A stretch of DNA of 64,000 nucleotides from Cladopsammia gracilis (lineage: Eukaryota; Cnidaria; Anthozoa; Scleractinia; Dendrophylliidae), in contig JAJGOT010000257.1 of NCBI GenBank assembly GCA_022457155.1, forward strand, positions 561,001 to 625,000, in the 5' to 3' direction. A program made the position numbers and the translations under genes. Within the stretch, counting starts at the first letter, position 1. Every line of letters begins with the position of its first letter. The notes beneath the pieces were generated by a model. That model was not told the DNA's origin. It did no database searches and was given only the letters and a program-made list of their open reading frames with translations. Positions 22,035 to 33,480 of this stretch are shown one piece after another.

Positions 22035-24319
22035 TCATGCTCTTCGTCTGACTGATTTCATTCTACTGTCCAATAATAAACCAGAAAAATATGATTTTAT
22101 TTTGAGTCTATACTTAAATTTAAGGACTTTGGCCACTGTCCGCATATTAATGGAGGGTGTCCGCTTAAGACGGGTTTACCTGTACTAATCAAGTTCCGGT
22201 CGCAGAAAACAAGTATTAAGCAGTTTAAGATGTCTGTTCTCCCTGGATAATAAGAAAAAACGGCAATGCGATGCGTAAGCGGAGCTACAGATACAATGTT
22301 TGTATAACTGGAGACCTAAATAATTTTACAACTGCTAAACAATAATTTGCCATTATGCAAATGTCGTATTAAACAAGTGTGAAAAATATGGATTTTATAA
22401 AAGAGTGGTAAGCGATTACCTCACGTAAGCGACCGCTATACCACTTTAAACGCTATAGTAAATTGAATTTTTCTATTGTTTTTAACCTAGCTCTGGTAAA
22501 CGACCACTCGCCTATATTTCGTCACTACGGACACAAATTGAATGTGTTGCTGTACCACTCCAATAAAACGAAAATCTTCTGAAACTACACTATGCGTGTT
22601 TGCAATGGTCCAGCACACATACTTTGATCTGCCCCAGTGTTGTCTAATCTTTAGTAATTTTTCGTATAAGAACCTGCTTCATTTGTCAGGCTAAATTGGT
22701 TCTTATATATTAGCTGCTTTATTGGCCAAATTTCAGCCTGGAGGCTCTTAATCCGACGGTTTCTTTTATGTGCGTGTTTAATGTACAGCTAAATTTTCTC
22801 TGTTACCGTTTCGGTTCAGTTCAAAGATTCAAACGACCTCTGATTTACATTCTCGCTTTAGAAAAGTCTATAAACTGAGTGAAGAAGACTTGTTTTAGTT
22901 TCGCACATGGGCGCTCAGTTGCACGGGCAAAAATTTTAAAATGCTATATCTCCAAAGCAATGTTGCTGATATGACTGAGAACCTGTTGACTGATGGGCCG
23001 TGTGAAATAAGCTGTTTGGAAAATTAAAGGCAACGTTCGAACGTTATCTTTTTATAGTACATCCAAAATAGATATTTTGAATGGTTTGACAAGCCATTGG
23101 AGCGTTATGTAATCGGAGGAGTGGAGTTAATGTCCAACCGCACGAGAATTGACGACAATCCTACTGATTTCATGAAATGACTACGAAAAAAGCTCAACCG
23201 GCTTAAATAATTATCAAGCAACATACAGCAATTAATAATAAACAATCGTTAAACTAAAATAGTAAAACATGTATTCCAATGCACAGAACAGAATCATTCT
23301 GTCGCTTTTTGTCTACTAGATAACAAGCAATAAAATTTACCTTAATGAGTAGGTGCTTCCAATTGGAGAAGTGTACTCAACGAGATTTGTATAATTATTT
23401 ATAGTCGATAAACAAAGCCGAATTCTTAAAGGTATTTCTTTATTGTGTCTATGGTCTAGCGAACAGCGATCGAATATAGTCGCTTGCAACATCATCAAAG
23501 AGTTATTGTTTTGTTTGGGAGAACTTGAAATAGCGGTGGAAACACTTTACAATACTTCGGTTCCTGTTTTTACTCATGCGCGTAAAGCTGGGGCCCTCTT
23601 CTTTTCTATTATGTTACACTTTTCAACTCAATTTCGACTATTTATCCATCTGTTTCTTGGGTCTGGTTCGTACTGATGAATATTCAAACGATGCTCCGTT
23701 TATTAAGCCCTGTGCAGTCATGTGAAATTCTCTTTCTCTCTTTCTTCGCGTATTTACATGAGATGATAACAATTTGACACAGAATGTTTCACGGTAGTGG
23801 CCGCTATATTTAAATTGGGGCAATCATTATGTGAACAGGAAAAAAAACCATGGTAATAGCTTCCAACATCGGTCTCGGCACCTCTGCTATCTAAATGAGT
23901 GAATTAATATAAACGAAAACTCTGTCAAATGTTATTTGTTTAATATTGTATTAACTTTTAAATTCGAGCATGACATATTTTATAACAATATAACCACTAA
24001 AACGAAAACTTTTTAACAGAACATTTCAGCGGTACTAAAAAATCGTCAATTTGATTTGAACACCCTCAGTTGGTAAAGGCTGTTGAGCTATAATAATTTC
24101 TAATATATGATCCTAGATATTTGACATTCCGAGGTTCTCCGCTTGTGCTATGTATTTCACACACGTGACCTGCCTAGCACGTGTCCAGCTCGTGGAATTC
24201 TCAACCCCAAAGTCCTCAGTCCACGAAAATACGTAAAAAAGGACGAGAACTTGTTGTTCACGCATATTTCATTTACAAGCTTCAATTTCTTATAATCCTA
24301 AAATCAAATCGAGCTAAGG
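22035..24319. other. Intergenic part of unit 2, no gene seen
   Basis: The segment is collinear with 32510-35523 apart from insertions in the latter. Short frames such as 23443-23676 are present in both units with equal substitutions and stop contexts and show no domain. I see no splice-supported exon here. Confidence 0.5.
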
Positions 24320-24490
24320 TCAAAGTTCCTCTTTCCTGTTCGTTTCTTTGTTGTTTTCGCTCTGTGCCTCTCCCGTAGAGTTTATAGGTTCTTTCAGTTC
24401 TACTTTTCCTGCCAGAATATCTTCAATCCATTGCTGAAGATGGCGAAGTTTGGTTTCTTTGCCTTTTTTCTTGAACCAGGAACTTTTGCT
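24320..24490 (-). pseudogene. Orphan duplicate of the calsequestrin-like terminal exon
   Basis: This stretch encodes the same 56 residues as the true last exon at 35524-35694, from SKSSWFKKKGKE through WIEDILAGKVELKEP to the NRKEEL terminus. The ACAG acceptor before it is also intact. None of the other twelve exons is found nearby: the duplicated block ends at 25237, before the place where exon 12 would lie. It is most likely a stranded exon. It could still be used as an alternative last exon if splicing skips 35.5 kb and passes transporter paralog 3. Confidence 0.8.
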
Positions 24491-25309
24491 CTGTAGTAAT
24501 GACATATGAATTCTCTTTAGTGATTGCAATATATTTCAATGAACGACAGTTATGAGAATTTTGAGACTAATCAATTAGAAGTAAATCTTACCATTGACAA
24601 ACCTGTGACCATCGAACTCCAGTAGTGCGTTTCTCAAAACCCTCGCCCAAAAGCTATTTTTAAATTAAGTTTGTAACGAATGGTTTTGAAGTTGTTAGCC
24701 CGCAAACCAGGCCAATTTGTGTAGTAAACGTAACATTTCATTGCCTGGTTTTAACAATAAAAAAAAGCGAATCTGTCTTGGTAAACATTCTGCGTATGAC
24801 ATAGCTTTTCGCGCCCGAATAGTTTTCGAGATTTTCGAGAAATACACGCCAAATCAAAACTGGAATTTACAGATGTTAGTGTTTGTAGAAGTAAGAATTA
24901 AAGGCCCACCTTCACCCAACATGGTGTGCGCGCGTGATCTCTTTCTGTGCTGAATTTCGTGAAACACGAAATTCATGCTTGAATGCGTGCAACCAATCAG
25001 ACCATGAATATGAACAATGGAGCATTTCAAAACAAAAACAAACGACCGCAACGTCTTTTGGGTGAAGGTGGGCCTTTAAGCTGGAGAACATGGGGAAAAA
25101 CGCAAGTATTAAACAGCGACGAGAACCGACAACAAACTGAACCCAGCTGGTGAACCAAGAGACGAAAAATCGGATCTATATAATGAATTTATGAATAAAA
25201 TGATATATGAACCGCGGAAATGGAATAAAATAATCGTTACGAAATCGAAAGGCAATAATCGAAATCGAACAGAATCGCAAGGAATATGAATCGTTACACC
25301 CCCAGTGAC

Positions 25310-25467
25310 AATAGGCCTTTATCACGCGGCGGTCATGTTGACTCCCCGGACTATAAAATGCTTTGTTTTTGCCCGCCCAACCTCGTTTACAACTTTTTCA
25401 CTGCGAGGCTGGGCGGCGTAAATCTTTTGTTTTTATACAAAATGGCGGGGCGTGATAATGCCCTTTT
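25310..25467. mobile_element. ~157 bp MITE, copy of 44178-44334
   Basis: The left end AATAGGCCTTTATCACGC and the right end GCGTGATAA are inverted. The body, including CGAGGCTGGGCGGCGTAAAT, is shared with 44178-44334. The right TIR has decayed (TAATGCCC in place of TAAAGGCC). It lies in the spacer between units 2 and 3. Confidence 0.75.
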
Positions 25468-25659
25468 ACAAAGATTTTTTTTTTGAAAATCTTTATTGAT
25501 TAACATACACCACATTTACTCTAAAATCGTTACACAAAAGAAAGTTATAAAAGAAAATGAACGTAGAGGGAGATTAAGCATTGAGAAAATATTACAAAAA
25601 GGAAAAGAAATTAATGTTGCAACTTAAAAATTACACGTTCAATTGCTTATATATATGAG

Positions 25660-25850
25660 TGTTTTGCCGGCCGGGACCAGGAGAAGTGTCCCCTTAATAG
25701 AGGTGTCCCTTTAATAAAGGTAATAATTACAAAGATAAAACGAGCGTTTTGCCGACCGGGACCAGGAAAAGTGTCTCCTTAACAGAGGTGTCCCTTTTAT
25801 TGAGGTGATAATTACAAAGATATATGAGCGTTTTGCCAGCCGTGACCATA
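25660..25850. repeat. Two units of the ~88 bp GTGTCCCCTTAATAGAGG repeat
   Basis: The run TGAGCGTTTTGCCGGCCGGG plus GTGTCCC..TTAATAGAGGTG occurs here about twice and about seven times at 44.1-44.8 kb. It has no coding potential. Confidence 0.75.
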
Positions 25851-26404
25851 ATATCTGCTATCAAAATCTGCAAAATTGTTGAGTGATAAAAACGCTAATG
25901 AGCCATACGTTCTTAAAACAGCATTACACGAAAAGTATCCAGTTTACCGGGCTCAAATTCCCAGACAATGTACTTTGTGATGATCCTATGTTAGCAGAAA
26001 TTACTATTTTGCCAGCACGTATCAGAGGTCTGGGGGAGGGTAGCAGATGCACAACGAGTTATGGGATTAGAATTCGTAATTTGCAGCCGTTAGGAGGGTG
26101 AGACATCCTACGGTCAGCCTTCGCCGTGTATAAAAGGTTACGTTTAGTTTCTTTTTATATCATCATGTTCACACTAGGTTTTACGCTTCTCAAGTGTCTA
26201 AATACTTCGTATGGTGACCTTTATTCACTAGTGTAAAGCACGTTTTTAAATTAGGATACCCTAAAACCCCAAGGGTGGCACCACTGCCTTGGTCGGGGCA
26301 CACGTTCCCCGTTTTCTCCGCCTGCTGGTTTTTAGGGGTTTTCGTGTCCGGCTTTGGTGAATTTGTTCTTCCTTTAATCACAGCTGATATCTGTACATAT
26401 GCTG

Positions 26405-26635
26405 AAGTTAAGGTTACAGTGTACCTTCGGGGGTGTCTCCAGTATAACAGCTCTATCGTCTTAAGATTACACTTAATATACCTAAACCCAGATATCAAAT
26501 TAAAGCTTATAGAGCTGGCTATCTAAATATGGAAACCATTTGGTAATAAAATAAATTGTCGAATTTTTTACGACGTCTAAATTCGAACGTCCGAATCAGC
26601 TTTAAAATGCTATAACTCAAAGCGATTATTATATT
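26405..26635. repeat. Dispersed repeat, inverted copy of 1-224
   Basis: Near-identical to the reverse complement of the window start, including GGGTGTCTCCAGTATAACAG. It interrupts unit 3 relative to unit 2. Confidence 0.8.
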
Positions 26636-27192
26636 TTGCTAATTTGATTTGTTCTCGGATTTCCGGACACGAAGCGCTAAAAAAAACGTGTCGGCGATTT
26701 TCGATATTCAATTGCAGTGAAAAGTTACAGAATATTTTCGAAAAGGGGAGAAAAACAATTGGAATGATCGCACGGAAATGCCTCTTGACGAAAAAGTTTT
26801 CGGAATTTATACAAAATATGTAGTACAATTATTAACAATAAACTATTTAGCTTTATTTGAGCAATTAATGGCTACAATATTGTGTTAATATAACTTAGAC
26901 GGTGGGCCGAACTACAAGAACGAAGAGAAAATTTAATTCTTTTCAGTTTTCTTCTCTTTAAGGACAGACTTTGCTTGTATTTCCATTTCATTTCACTGTA
27001 AACGGTCTTCAATTTACTAAATGCTTTCTTTGTAAAATTACTATACCGACCCTTTCCCTGAAAAAATTGTAAGTCAGAATCTTGTTATTTTTTCCACGCA
27101 ATTGCTAAAAGTCAAGAACTCTTCGTTTTAGTATATCCGTGCACAGTGTATGTCGTGTTTACAACATGAACGACCGTGTTGTATCAGATTAA

Positions 27193-27651
27193 GTAACGCT
27201 CCACTCCACATTAGAACTACAGTAAACTTCATTGTTCCGCGGCATTGGCTCTTTCTCACATATAGAATGTCTTTGATTTCAAGAATGGGAGAGGAGCTAA
27301 TGGTTTATAATTATATTTCAATATAAAAATAAAGAATATCCATTTGCGTCAGGTAAATTATAGGAAATGTTCGTGCTTAACCAATCAAAATAACAGAAGA
27401 CAATAGCTAATAATTTTGCTTCTTTGATGAATTTCCTCAAATACAATTTCATTAAAAATTTGCATGTTTTGCGATTGGGTCTTAAATTACACGAAACCTT
27501 TAAAAAATCAAACAAATTGCAGCTTGAAACCTAACTTTTTAGCGGTCTTCGAGTCTAGGCCAATGAGATCACTAGTTGTAACAATGAAGAATGTTGACAT
27601 TCCATCGTGCATTGCCGTTAGCACTTTCCTTCTTATGCGGATCATTACTTA
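27193..27651. mobile_element. ~459 bp insertion in unit 3, TTA at both edges
   Basis: Unit 2 reads CAGATTAACAATCACAAGCC without interruption, while unit 3 has this extra block between two TTA triplets. The ends (AGTAACGC... and ...CATTAC) are only weakly inverted. An insertion with a TTA duplication is likely, but the superfamily is uncertain. Confidence 0.6.
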
Positions 27652-27717
27652 ACAATCACAAGCCGAAGGCGAGTGATGATGTAGATCTGATCCAACTTGC
27701 ACGGACGCGAATGTTGT

Positions 27718-28056
27718 GGTAGAGTCTAAATGCTACAGCTCAGAAGGAGGTCGGACACCTTAATGAGAATATATAACGGGGTAACTGGTTAGCTTTCAGT
27801 TGAGGTTGGGGTTAGCAGTTTATATAGTTAAATTTAGGCCTAAACAACCCGAGAAGCTAGGTGGTACTCTGGTACGGTAGGCTGTGTAAGCCTAAGCCTA
27901 GCCTAGGTCACAGGTTCAACCCTGAGTGGGGATTTTAGATTTTCTTTTATACACTTAAAAAATATTGAAAATAAAGTGTCTACATTACGTTACTGATATA
28001 ATTCTCAATAAGGTGTCCGAACTCCTTCTGAGCTATAGCAGGTAGACTCTACCGAA
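27718..28056. mobile_element. TIR element (~339 bp) carrying a tRNA-derived core
   Basis: The left end with TAGAGTCTA..GCTCAGAAGGAGGTCGGACACC is inverted at the right end (GGTGTCCGAACTCCTTCTGAGC...TAGACTCTA). A tRNA-like head (27851-27933) is enclosed. Unit 1 has the same core enclosed by different outer ends. Confidence 0.7.
27851..27933 (+). other. tRNA-derived SINE-like head
   Basis: GGTGGTACTCTGGTACGGTA (A-box-like) and GGTTCAACCC (B-box-like) are followed by GGGGATTTTAGATTTTCTTT. Same family as 5721-5803. No tRNA anticodon arm is preserved. Confidence 0.6.
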
Positions 28057-28128
28057 TGTTATAGACTACTTATGAAATGAAAATTAACTGCAAATCATTT
28101 ACAACCACAGCAGACGCTGCTTTATTTA

Positions 28129-28685
28129 CAGAGTGTTTTCACTGACGTCATATGAAAATTCAGAAGCAGTTTTCGATTCTAAAATGTTTATGGAATTGTA
28201 GAGAGTTTAAAACTACACATCTGGGCCAAATTGTGAAGCGCAAGAGCATTTCATTCATGAGTTATTGGCGAATGAGTATAAACATTTTTAGTAAGAAATG
28301 TATGGAGCGGCCATCTTGGTGTCCCAGTTAGGGACACCAACATGGCGGCCAAAAATTTAAAGACTTTAAAGTCTTAATAACACCAAAAATCTCATCACAA
28401 AATATTGTATTCAGTATAAGAGGCATGAAATCGGCTTATAAGCATCTATAATTCATTAATAACTTTCAATTCAATTTTGTTTATTTTCACGGCTTATCTG
28501 AAATAGCGTGACGAATTGCATGACACATTTACAACCTTTATAAATCGAAAACGAAACATCGTTAAAACCTGAAACTTCTTGTGAAAGATTGTAACACTGG
28601 GTATCCACATACCATGTTAGAAACAACTTTGTAGGATGTATACTTTAGATTTTTTAATTTTTATGACGTCATGTGAAAACACTCG
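28129..28685. mobile_element. ~557 bp TIR element with GAGTGTTTTCAC ends
   Basis: GAGTGTTTTCACTGACGTCA at the left is inverted as TGACGTCATGTGAAAACACTC at the right. Inside, GGTGTCCC/GGGACACC forms a hairpin around 28313-28352. A diverged inverted relative lies at 48480-48690. No coding frame. Confidence 0.75.
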
Positions 28686-28725
28686 CATAGTTGTTCTATA
28701 TTAGGATTACAAGCCTTCATTTAAT

Positions 28726-28902
28726 AGAGCGTATGCACTCACGTGGCAAGCAGCTATGCAAATTTATTGGAACAAAAGAAAGTGTTAACATAAGAAAAGC
28801 GTTCAAATCCCACAGGATTGTTTTGGTACACCAACATGGCCGCCGTTCTATTGTTTTGGTACACCAATATGGCCGCCGTGACGTCATGTGCATACGCTCT
28901 AT
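28726..28902. mobile_element. ~177 bp MITE with AGAGCGTATGCAC ends
   Basis: AGAGCGTATGCACTCACG at the left is inverted at the right (GACGTCATGTGCATACGCTCT). It contains two direct copies of TTGTTTTGGTACACCAA-ATGGCCGCC. Flanked by TA on each side, as for Tc1/mariner-type MITEs. Confidence 0.75.
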
Positions 28903-29096
28903 ATATTTTTATATTTACCTTATGAATTAGTTATTAATGAATTTTACAAACTGTTCTCAACAGAAGGTTGCAGTAAATTAAAGTTTTGTCTTGTTTTCTT
29001 CAAGAGCTTGATAGTAAGCTCTTTATCATAGTGTATAGACATTGAACACGCCATGCAAACCGCTGTGTGATAATACGCCGGAACAGTGAAATCCCT

Positions 29097-30410
29097 TTAA
29101 CCAATAAATAAAGCCTTTCCTGAAAATACAGCTCCAAATATTAGCGTAACAGCGCCAAATAAAATCAACAGAATATCGATACAAACTTCATGTGCTTTAA
29201 GCTGATTAAACTTCAACTTCAGGTGTAAAGTACATGGAAAAATATAGCTTAAAAATGCGCCAATTATACTTCCAGTAAACGAAAAAATTAGAGCAAATTT
29301 TGGTACCAGGATTGCTATCGCAACCGTAGACAGAACCATAATGATGCGAATCAGTATTGAACCCAGTATCGGGATTTTAGAAAACGTGTTGGTGATCACT
29401 TCTGTTTCCTCAAGCAAGACAAACACTGGGCGAAGAGGCAGGGCGTATGAAAGTATACAACTGAAAACAAAAATAAAACTTACACTCATACGAAAGGGGC
29501 CTGCCGGGAAATTGTTAATGATAACTTCATCCGTGCTGGATCCAAAGGAAAGAAATGAAAAAAGAGAAAAAGTTAATTTTATCAATACGTTTATGAGATA
29601 CGCTATAGCAAGAGCCATGGGGAATTTGTGTTTTTCTCGCATGCTGTCTTCAACTAAAGGTAAGATTGAAACCACGCCATAACTGTAAATTATAATCGGA
29701 AGAGCGATAGTAACACCTTCAGTGTCCCAAAACAGGATACTGCCAAGATTCCACTCATCCACGTGCTCGGTACCGTACCAGAGAACAGAGATCAAAACTG
29801 AGATTAACGCAACAACGCTAATAGCACTTAACCAGGCGATTTCTGATAAGGACTTTAGGAACGTTGTTGGAAGAACCACGACTCCTGCAATGCATGTCCA
29901 CTCAGTGGCTGTGAGGGGTACTGATGGGAGGGCGTGACTCATCAGAGATCCGCAGAGAATCAGATACGAAACTGATATTACAAACAAATTCACCTGCATG
30001 AATGCTGTTACAAAATAGCCTCCATATTGGGGCCAAAGAACCTCTCCTAGGTCTTTGAACGTTGACCTCGCCCTTACACGCCTTCGTTTATCATCAGTGT
30101 CATAAAGACAATCGATAAGAACTTTCCCTGTATACCATGAGCAAATCGGCATTATTAAAAAAGCCACAATGGCAACAATCCCTCCACGTTTGACTGCATA
30201 TGGCAGAGCCAGAAAGCCAATACCTTCGATGAAGTTAACGATGTTTGCCACTGTTTTACAAACTGAAGCGCTGTCAGTGGAGATCTGGTGGTTGCTTTTC
30301 TTTACTGGTGTTGGGATGTCACTGTCAGTAGAATATTCAGCGTCGCTGGACTGTAGCTCTGCGATGGCTGTGCGCTCGAACTCTTCATCAGAAAGGTCAC
30401 TTGTATCCAT
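29097..30410 (-). CDS. SLC32/VIAAT-like amino-acid transporter, paralog 3
   Basis: This is an intronless frame of 437 residues starting MDTSDLSDEEFERTA; an in-frame stop just upstream fixes this start and supports the same start in the other two copies. Eleven hydrophobic segments and the SLC32 marks GIGFLALPYAVKRGG, WYTGKVLIDCLY and LVPKFALIFSFTGS are present. Distinctive changes: LIDCLYDTDDKRRR in the first cytosolic loop, IIIYSYGVVSILP in the mid-protein helix, and LINVLIKLTFSLFSFLSF where paralogs 1 and 2 have LVLVLIKTSFSYVSFLSF. These sit in membrane segments and could affect substrate choice (inference). It lies between the orphan and the true last exon of the calsequestrin-like gene, on the same strand, so it falls just beyond that gene's 3' end. 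Confidence 0.92.
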   Translation of the reverse strand: MDTSDLSDEEFERTAIAELQSSDAEYSTDSDIPTPVKKSNHQISTDSASVCKTVANIVNFIEGIGFLALPYAVKRGGIVAIVAFLIMPICSWYTGKVLIDCLYDTDDKRRRVRARSTFKDLGEVLWPQYGGYFVTAFMQVNLFVISVSYLILCGSLMSHALPSVPLTATEWTCIAGVVVLPTTFLKSLSEIAWLSAISVVALISVLISVLWYGTEHVDEWNLGSILFWDTEGVTIALPIIIYSYGVVSILPLVEDSMREKHKFPMALAIAYLINVLIKLTFSLFSFLSFGSSTDEVIINNFPAGPFRMSVSFIFVFSCILSYALPLRPVFVLLEETEVITNTFSKIPILGSILIRIIMVLSTVAIAILVPKFALIFSFTGSIIGAFLSYIFPCTLHLKLKFNQLKAHEVCIDILLILFGAVTLIFGAVFSGKALFIG

Positions 30411-30719
30411 ATTCCACTAGTAGTACGAGTGGCTACAAACGTTGAAATAACTTGACACTGGCGCTACAGCTACTGACTGGATTTCCTTCGGATTTTAGTA
30501 AAGGTCTGTGGAGAAAGAAAAACCTCTAGATGTATTATAAATATAATTTTACAAATTATAACGATTGTGAAAATATATGGGTTCGATGAGGTGGTGGTGG
30601 TGGGGGTAAGAACAAGCGGGCCGCCGGGCGAACAACAAAATGCGCGAAATCGGAGCGAAACCTCGCCGCTTCGCCACTCACGCGCGAAAGCTAGCTCACG
30701 TGACACACAAACAGTTACG

Positions 30720-30850
30720 CCACAAAATGTAATAATTGTCACAAAATGTAATAGTAACCCAAAATGTAATAACTTTTGACGCAAAATGTAATAAACTAAA
30801 GTAACGCAAAATGTAATTAACTTGATGAAAAATGTAACAACTTCAGTTTG
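30720..30850. repeat. AAAATGTAATAA repeat block, unit 3 copy
   Basis: Five variants of GCAAAATGTAATAA separated by short spacers. The block matches 20500-20660 and is followed in both units by the same GGAAACCATAATTCAAGAG sequence. Confidence 0.8.
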
Positions 30851-31282
30851 ACAAACGCCACCAATCAAGTTGTACACGTCATCGATCACTTGGAAACCAT
30901 AATTCAAGAGAGTAAGAAGCCCCTTCCAGCAAAGTATAAGCTGGATATCGAGCATTTGCCGAGCAATGAAGATAAACCTGAAACCTTCGAAGTAACGAAT
31001 AGAAAGCTATATCAAAATGGCTCCAAAAGGATTAAAAACGGCAATAAAAACACCACACCAAACACAATAAAAGTTCATGTTGTCTCCTCCATGCATATTC
31101 TAACGTCTGAAATCGAAATTTCCACGTTCTTCAAAAGTATTGTAGACAAGGTTCCTTTGCCCAGAGTTTACATCCTAGAGATGACAGGCCATGTTCTCCG
31201 TATCAGAGTTAGAAAGATAATCTACATGAAAGGAAAAGGTTCTGGCGCAGTCTTGGAACTTGAAAACATCATCTGCAGTTGA
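30848..31282 (+). CDS. Hypothetical 144-residue frame, unidentified
   Basis: The frame is protein-like in composition: HVIDHLETIIQESKKPLPAK, then ITTT-poor, lysine-rich IKNGNKNTTPNTIKVHVV, then an aliphatic and basic region with LEMTGHVLRIRVRKI. I recognise no family. The unit 2 homologue (about 20690-20900) has an internal deletion of ~185 bp (31073-31258 here) and frame changes, so if it was ever a gene it is broken there. It may be a captured fragment within the AAAATGTAATAA-bordered element. Confidence that it is expressed is low. Confidence 0.35.
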   Translation: MTNATNQVVHVIDHLETIIQESKKPLPAKYKLDIEHLPSNEDKPETFEVTNRKLYQNGSKRIKNGNKNTTPNTIKVHVVSSMHILTSEIEISTFFKSIVDKVPLPRVYILEMTGHVLRIRVRKIIYMKGKGSGAVLELENIICS

Positions 31283-32701
31283 AATAACTGGTCAAATGCT
31301 TGGCTGATCTTAATGGTAATGGCACTTGAGTTAATAATAATGGAAACTTGAGACGTAATAAATAGGTGCGTCGTATTTACGAAGCGGCAGACAAGTTAAT
31401 ATTTGAAACGTGCAAGGTCAACCGTCTTTGCTCTGATTTAAATCGCTTCCAAAACGACTCAAAAGGACACAAGAAAACAGGTAAATAACAATATTTTACC
31501 GCTGGAAACTATTATTGCAGACACCAACAATATGGCTGCCATTGAAAACAGTTCGATGTGAGCTTTCAGAGCGATTTCTTGCAGTTTTATAGCTAGATTT
31601 TGTGCACAATTGGACGGATTCCCAGCATGCATGAGATTAAAATCAAGATATTTCCAAGAGCTTTAACACAAAGTTGCTGAAATTTGGCAGACTTGACAAA
31701 CACAAACGGAGCTATCTTTCCTGACTTAGCCGACATGCATCGCTACTTCGGATCGATATTACGGTATGTCACGTGAATGGTTAAGAGAAGTTCAATTATT
31801 TCTTGCAGGATTTACATTTTGACGACGGCTAAGTCACAGAAGATTCCTTTTATTATAAGTATTCAATAACAAAAAGAAGAAAGCTTTTAAAAGAAAAGCA
31901 AGGGTGAAAATAAAATAAATGTTGATTTGAGTGACAGTTTCAAGTGCTAATTTTCACACCTTTTTGACAGGAAATTGAAAACTTTTATTTCAAAATCGGA
32001 TTCTACGGTAAAATTAACTTAGGGGAAGTGCAATCAGGAATTGAAATTAAGTCGATAAAATATTTTAAAAAGGGCCCATTTAGGACGTATTTGACGGGTA
32101 AGCATAGAAAACGTCGTAACTCACTGATGCCAAATATTCTAATGAACATTGTAAGTTATCGTTAACTTTTAGAAAACAGTGCGCTTTTGTTCATTCCTAT
32201 TATTGAAAGTGAAAACTAATGACAGATTCGTGATCACTTTAGTTTCTGCAGTTTCATTTGTTTGGAGAAGGTTACTAACTTTGCAGAGATATTGTCCTTT
32301 TTATGGTAACTAGAATATCCAATAAACAACTCATCCAGTTGATAAGGTTAAAACAGCTATTTCATTTAACGTTGTCGGATGAAAGCTCAAAGCCAAGACC
32401 GCAGGGTAGTATGGGTAGTTGTAAATAGCCAATGCATAAAAATCCCATATTACCTTGCGTTCTTGGCTTTTCGCCTTTTTCATCCGACAATGTTAATTGA
32501 AATAGCTGTATATCGTGCTCTTCGTCTGACTGATTTCATTCTACCGTCCAATAATAGACCAGAAAAAATATGATTTTGTCTTCATTGGCTTGAGTCTATA
32601 CTTAAATTTAAGGACTTTGGCCACTGTCCACTTAATGGAGGGTGTCCGCTTAATACGGTGTCCTCTTAATACAGGTTTACCTGTACTAATCAGGTTCCGG
32701 T

Positions 32702-32835
32702 TACCCTGGGTACCAGAGCTATTCTCGCGGCGAGCTTCGTGACTTGCCGGCGGAAGGCCGATCAGCGAGTGGGTCACAATAGAGACATAACCGTTACCGG
32801 AAACCGCGCAAGAAAAACCTCTGGCACCCAGGGTA
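32702..32835. mobile_element. 134 bp MITE with 9 bp TSD and empty site in unit 2
   Basis: Flanked by GGTTCCGGT on both sides (32693-32701 and 32836-32844). Unit 2 near 22190 has a single AGTTCCGGTCGCAG. The ends TACCCTGGGTACCAGAG and CTCTGGCACCCAGGGTA are inverted with one mismatch. Nine-base duplications point to a Mutator-like element. It is too short to encode anything. Confidence 0.88.
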
Positions 32836-33480
32836 GGTTCCGGTCGCAGAAAACGAGTTTTAAGCAGTTTAAGATGTCTGTTCTCCCTGGATAATAAGAA
32901 AAAAACGGCAATGCGATGCGTAAGCGGAGCTACAGATACAATGTTTGTATAACTGGAGACCTAAATAATTTTACAACTGCTGAACAAATGTCGTATTAAA
33001 CAAGTGTGAAATATATGGATTTTATAAAAGAGTGGTAAGCGATCACCTCACGTAAGCGACCGCAATACCACTTTAAACGCTATAATAAATTGAACTTTTT
33101 TTATTGTTTTTAACCTCTGGTAAGCGACCACTCGCCTATATTTCGTCACTACGGACACAAATTGAATGTGTTGCTGTACCACTCCAATAAAACGAAAATC
33201 TTCTGAAACTACTCTATGCGTGTTTGCAGGTGTTTGCAATGGTCCAGCACACATACTTTGATCTGCCCCAGTGTTGTCTAATCTTTAGTAATTTTTCGTA
33301 TGAGAACCTGCTTCATTTGTCAGGCTGAATTGGTTCTTATATATTAGGTGCTTTATTGGCCAAATTTCAGCCTGGAGGTTCTTAATCCGACGGTTTCTTT
33401 TATGTGGGTGTTTACTGTACAGCTAAATTTTCTCTGTAAACGTTTCGGTTCAGTTCAAAGATTCAAACGACCTCCAATTT

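Larger units (their letters stand above)
14807..25237. repeat. Segmental duplication unit 2
   Basis: The start near AATATCTGCTATCAAAA matches 25850 onward, and the end near AATCGTTAC matches 36417. Order and orientation are kept throughout: repeat spacer, transporter gene, upstream region, the AAAATGTAATAA block and the calsequestrin last-exon copy. Differences from unit 3 are mostly discrete insertions. This makes a ~10.5 kb tandem duplication that includes paralog 2. Confidence 0.8.
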
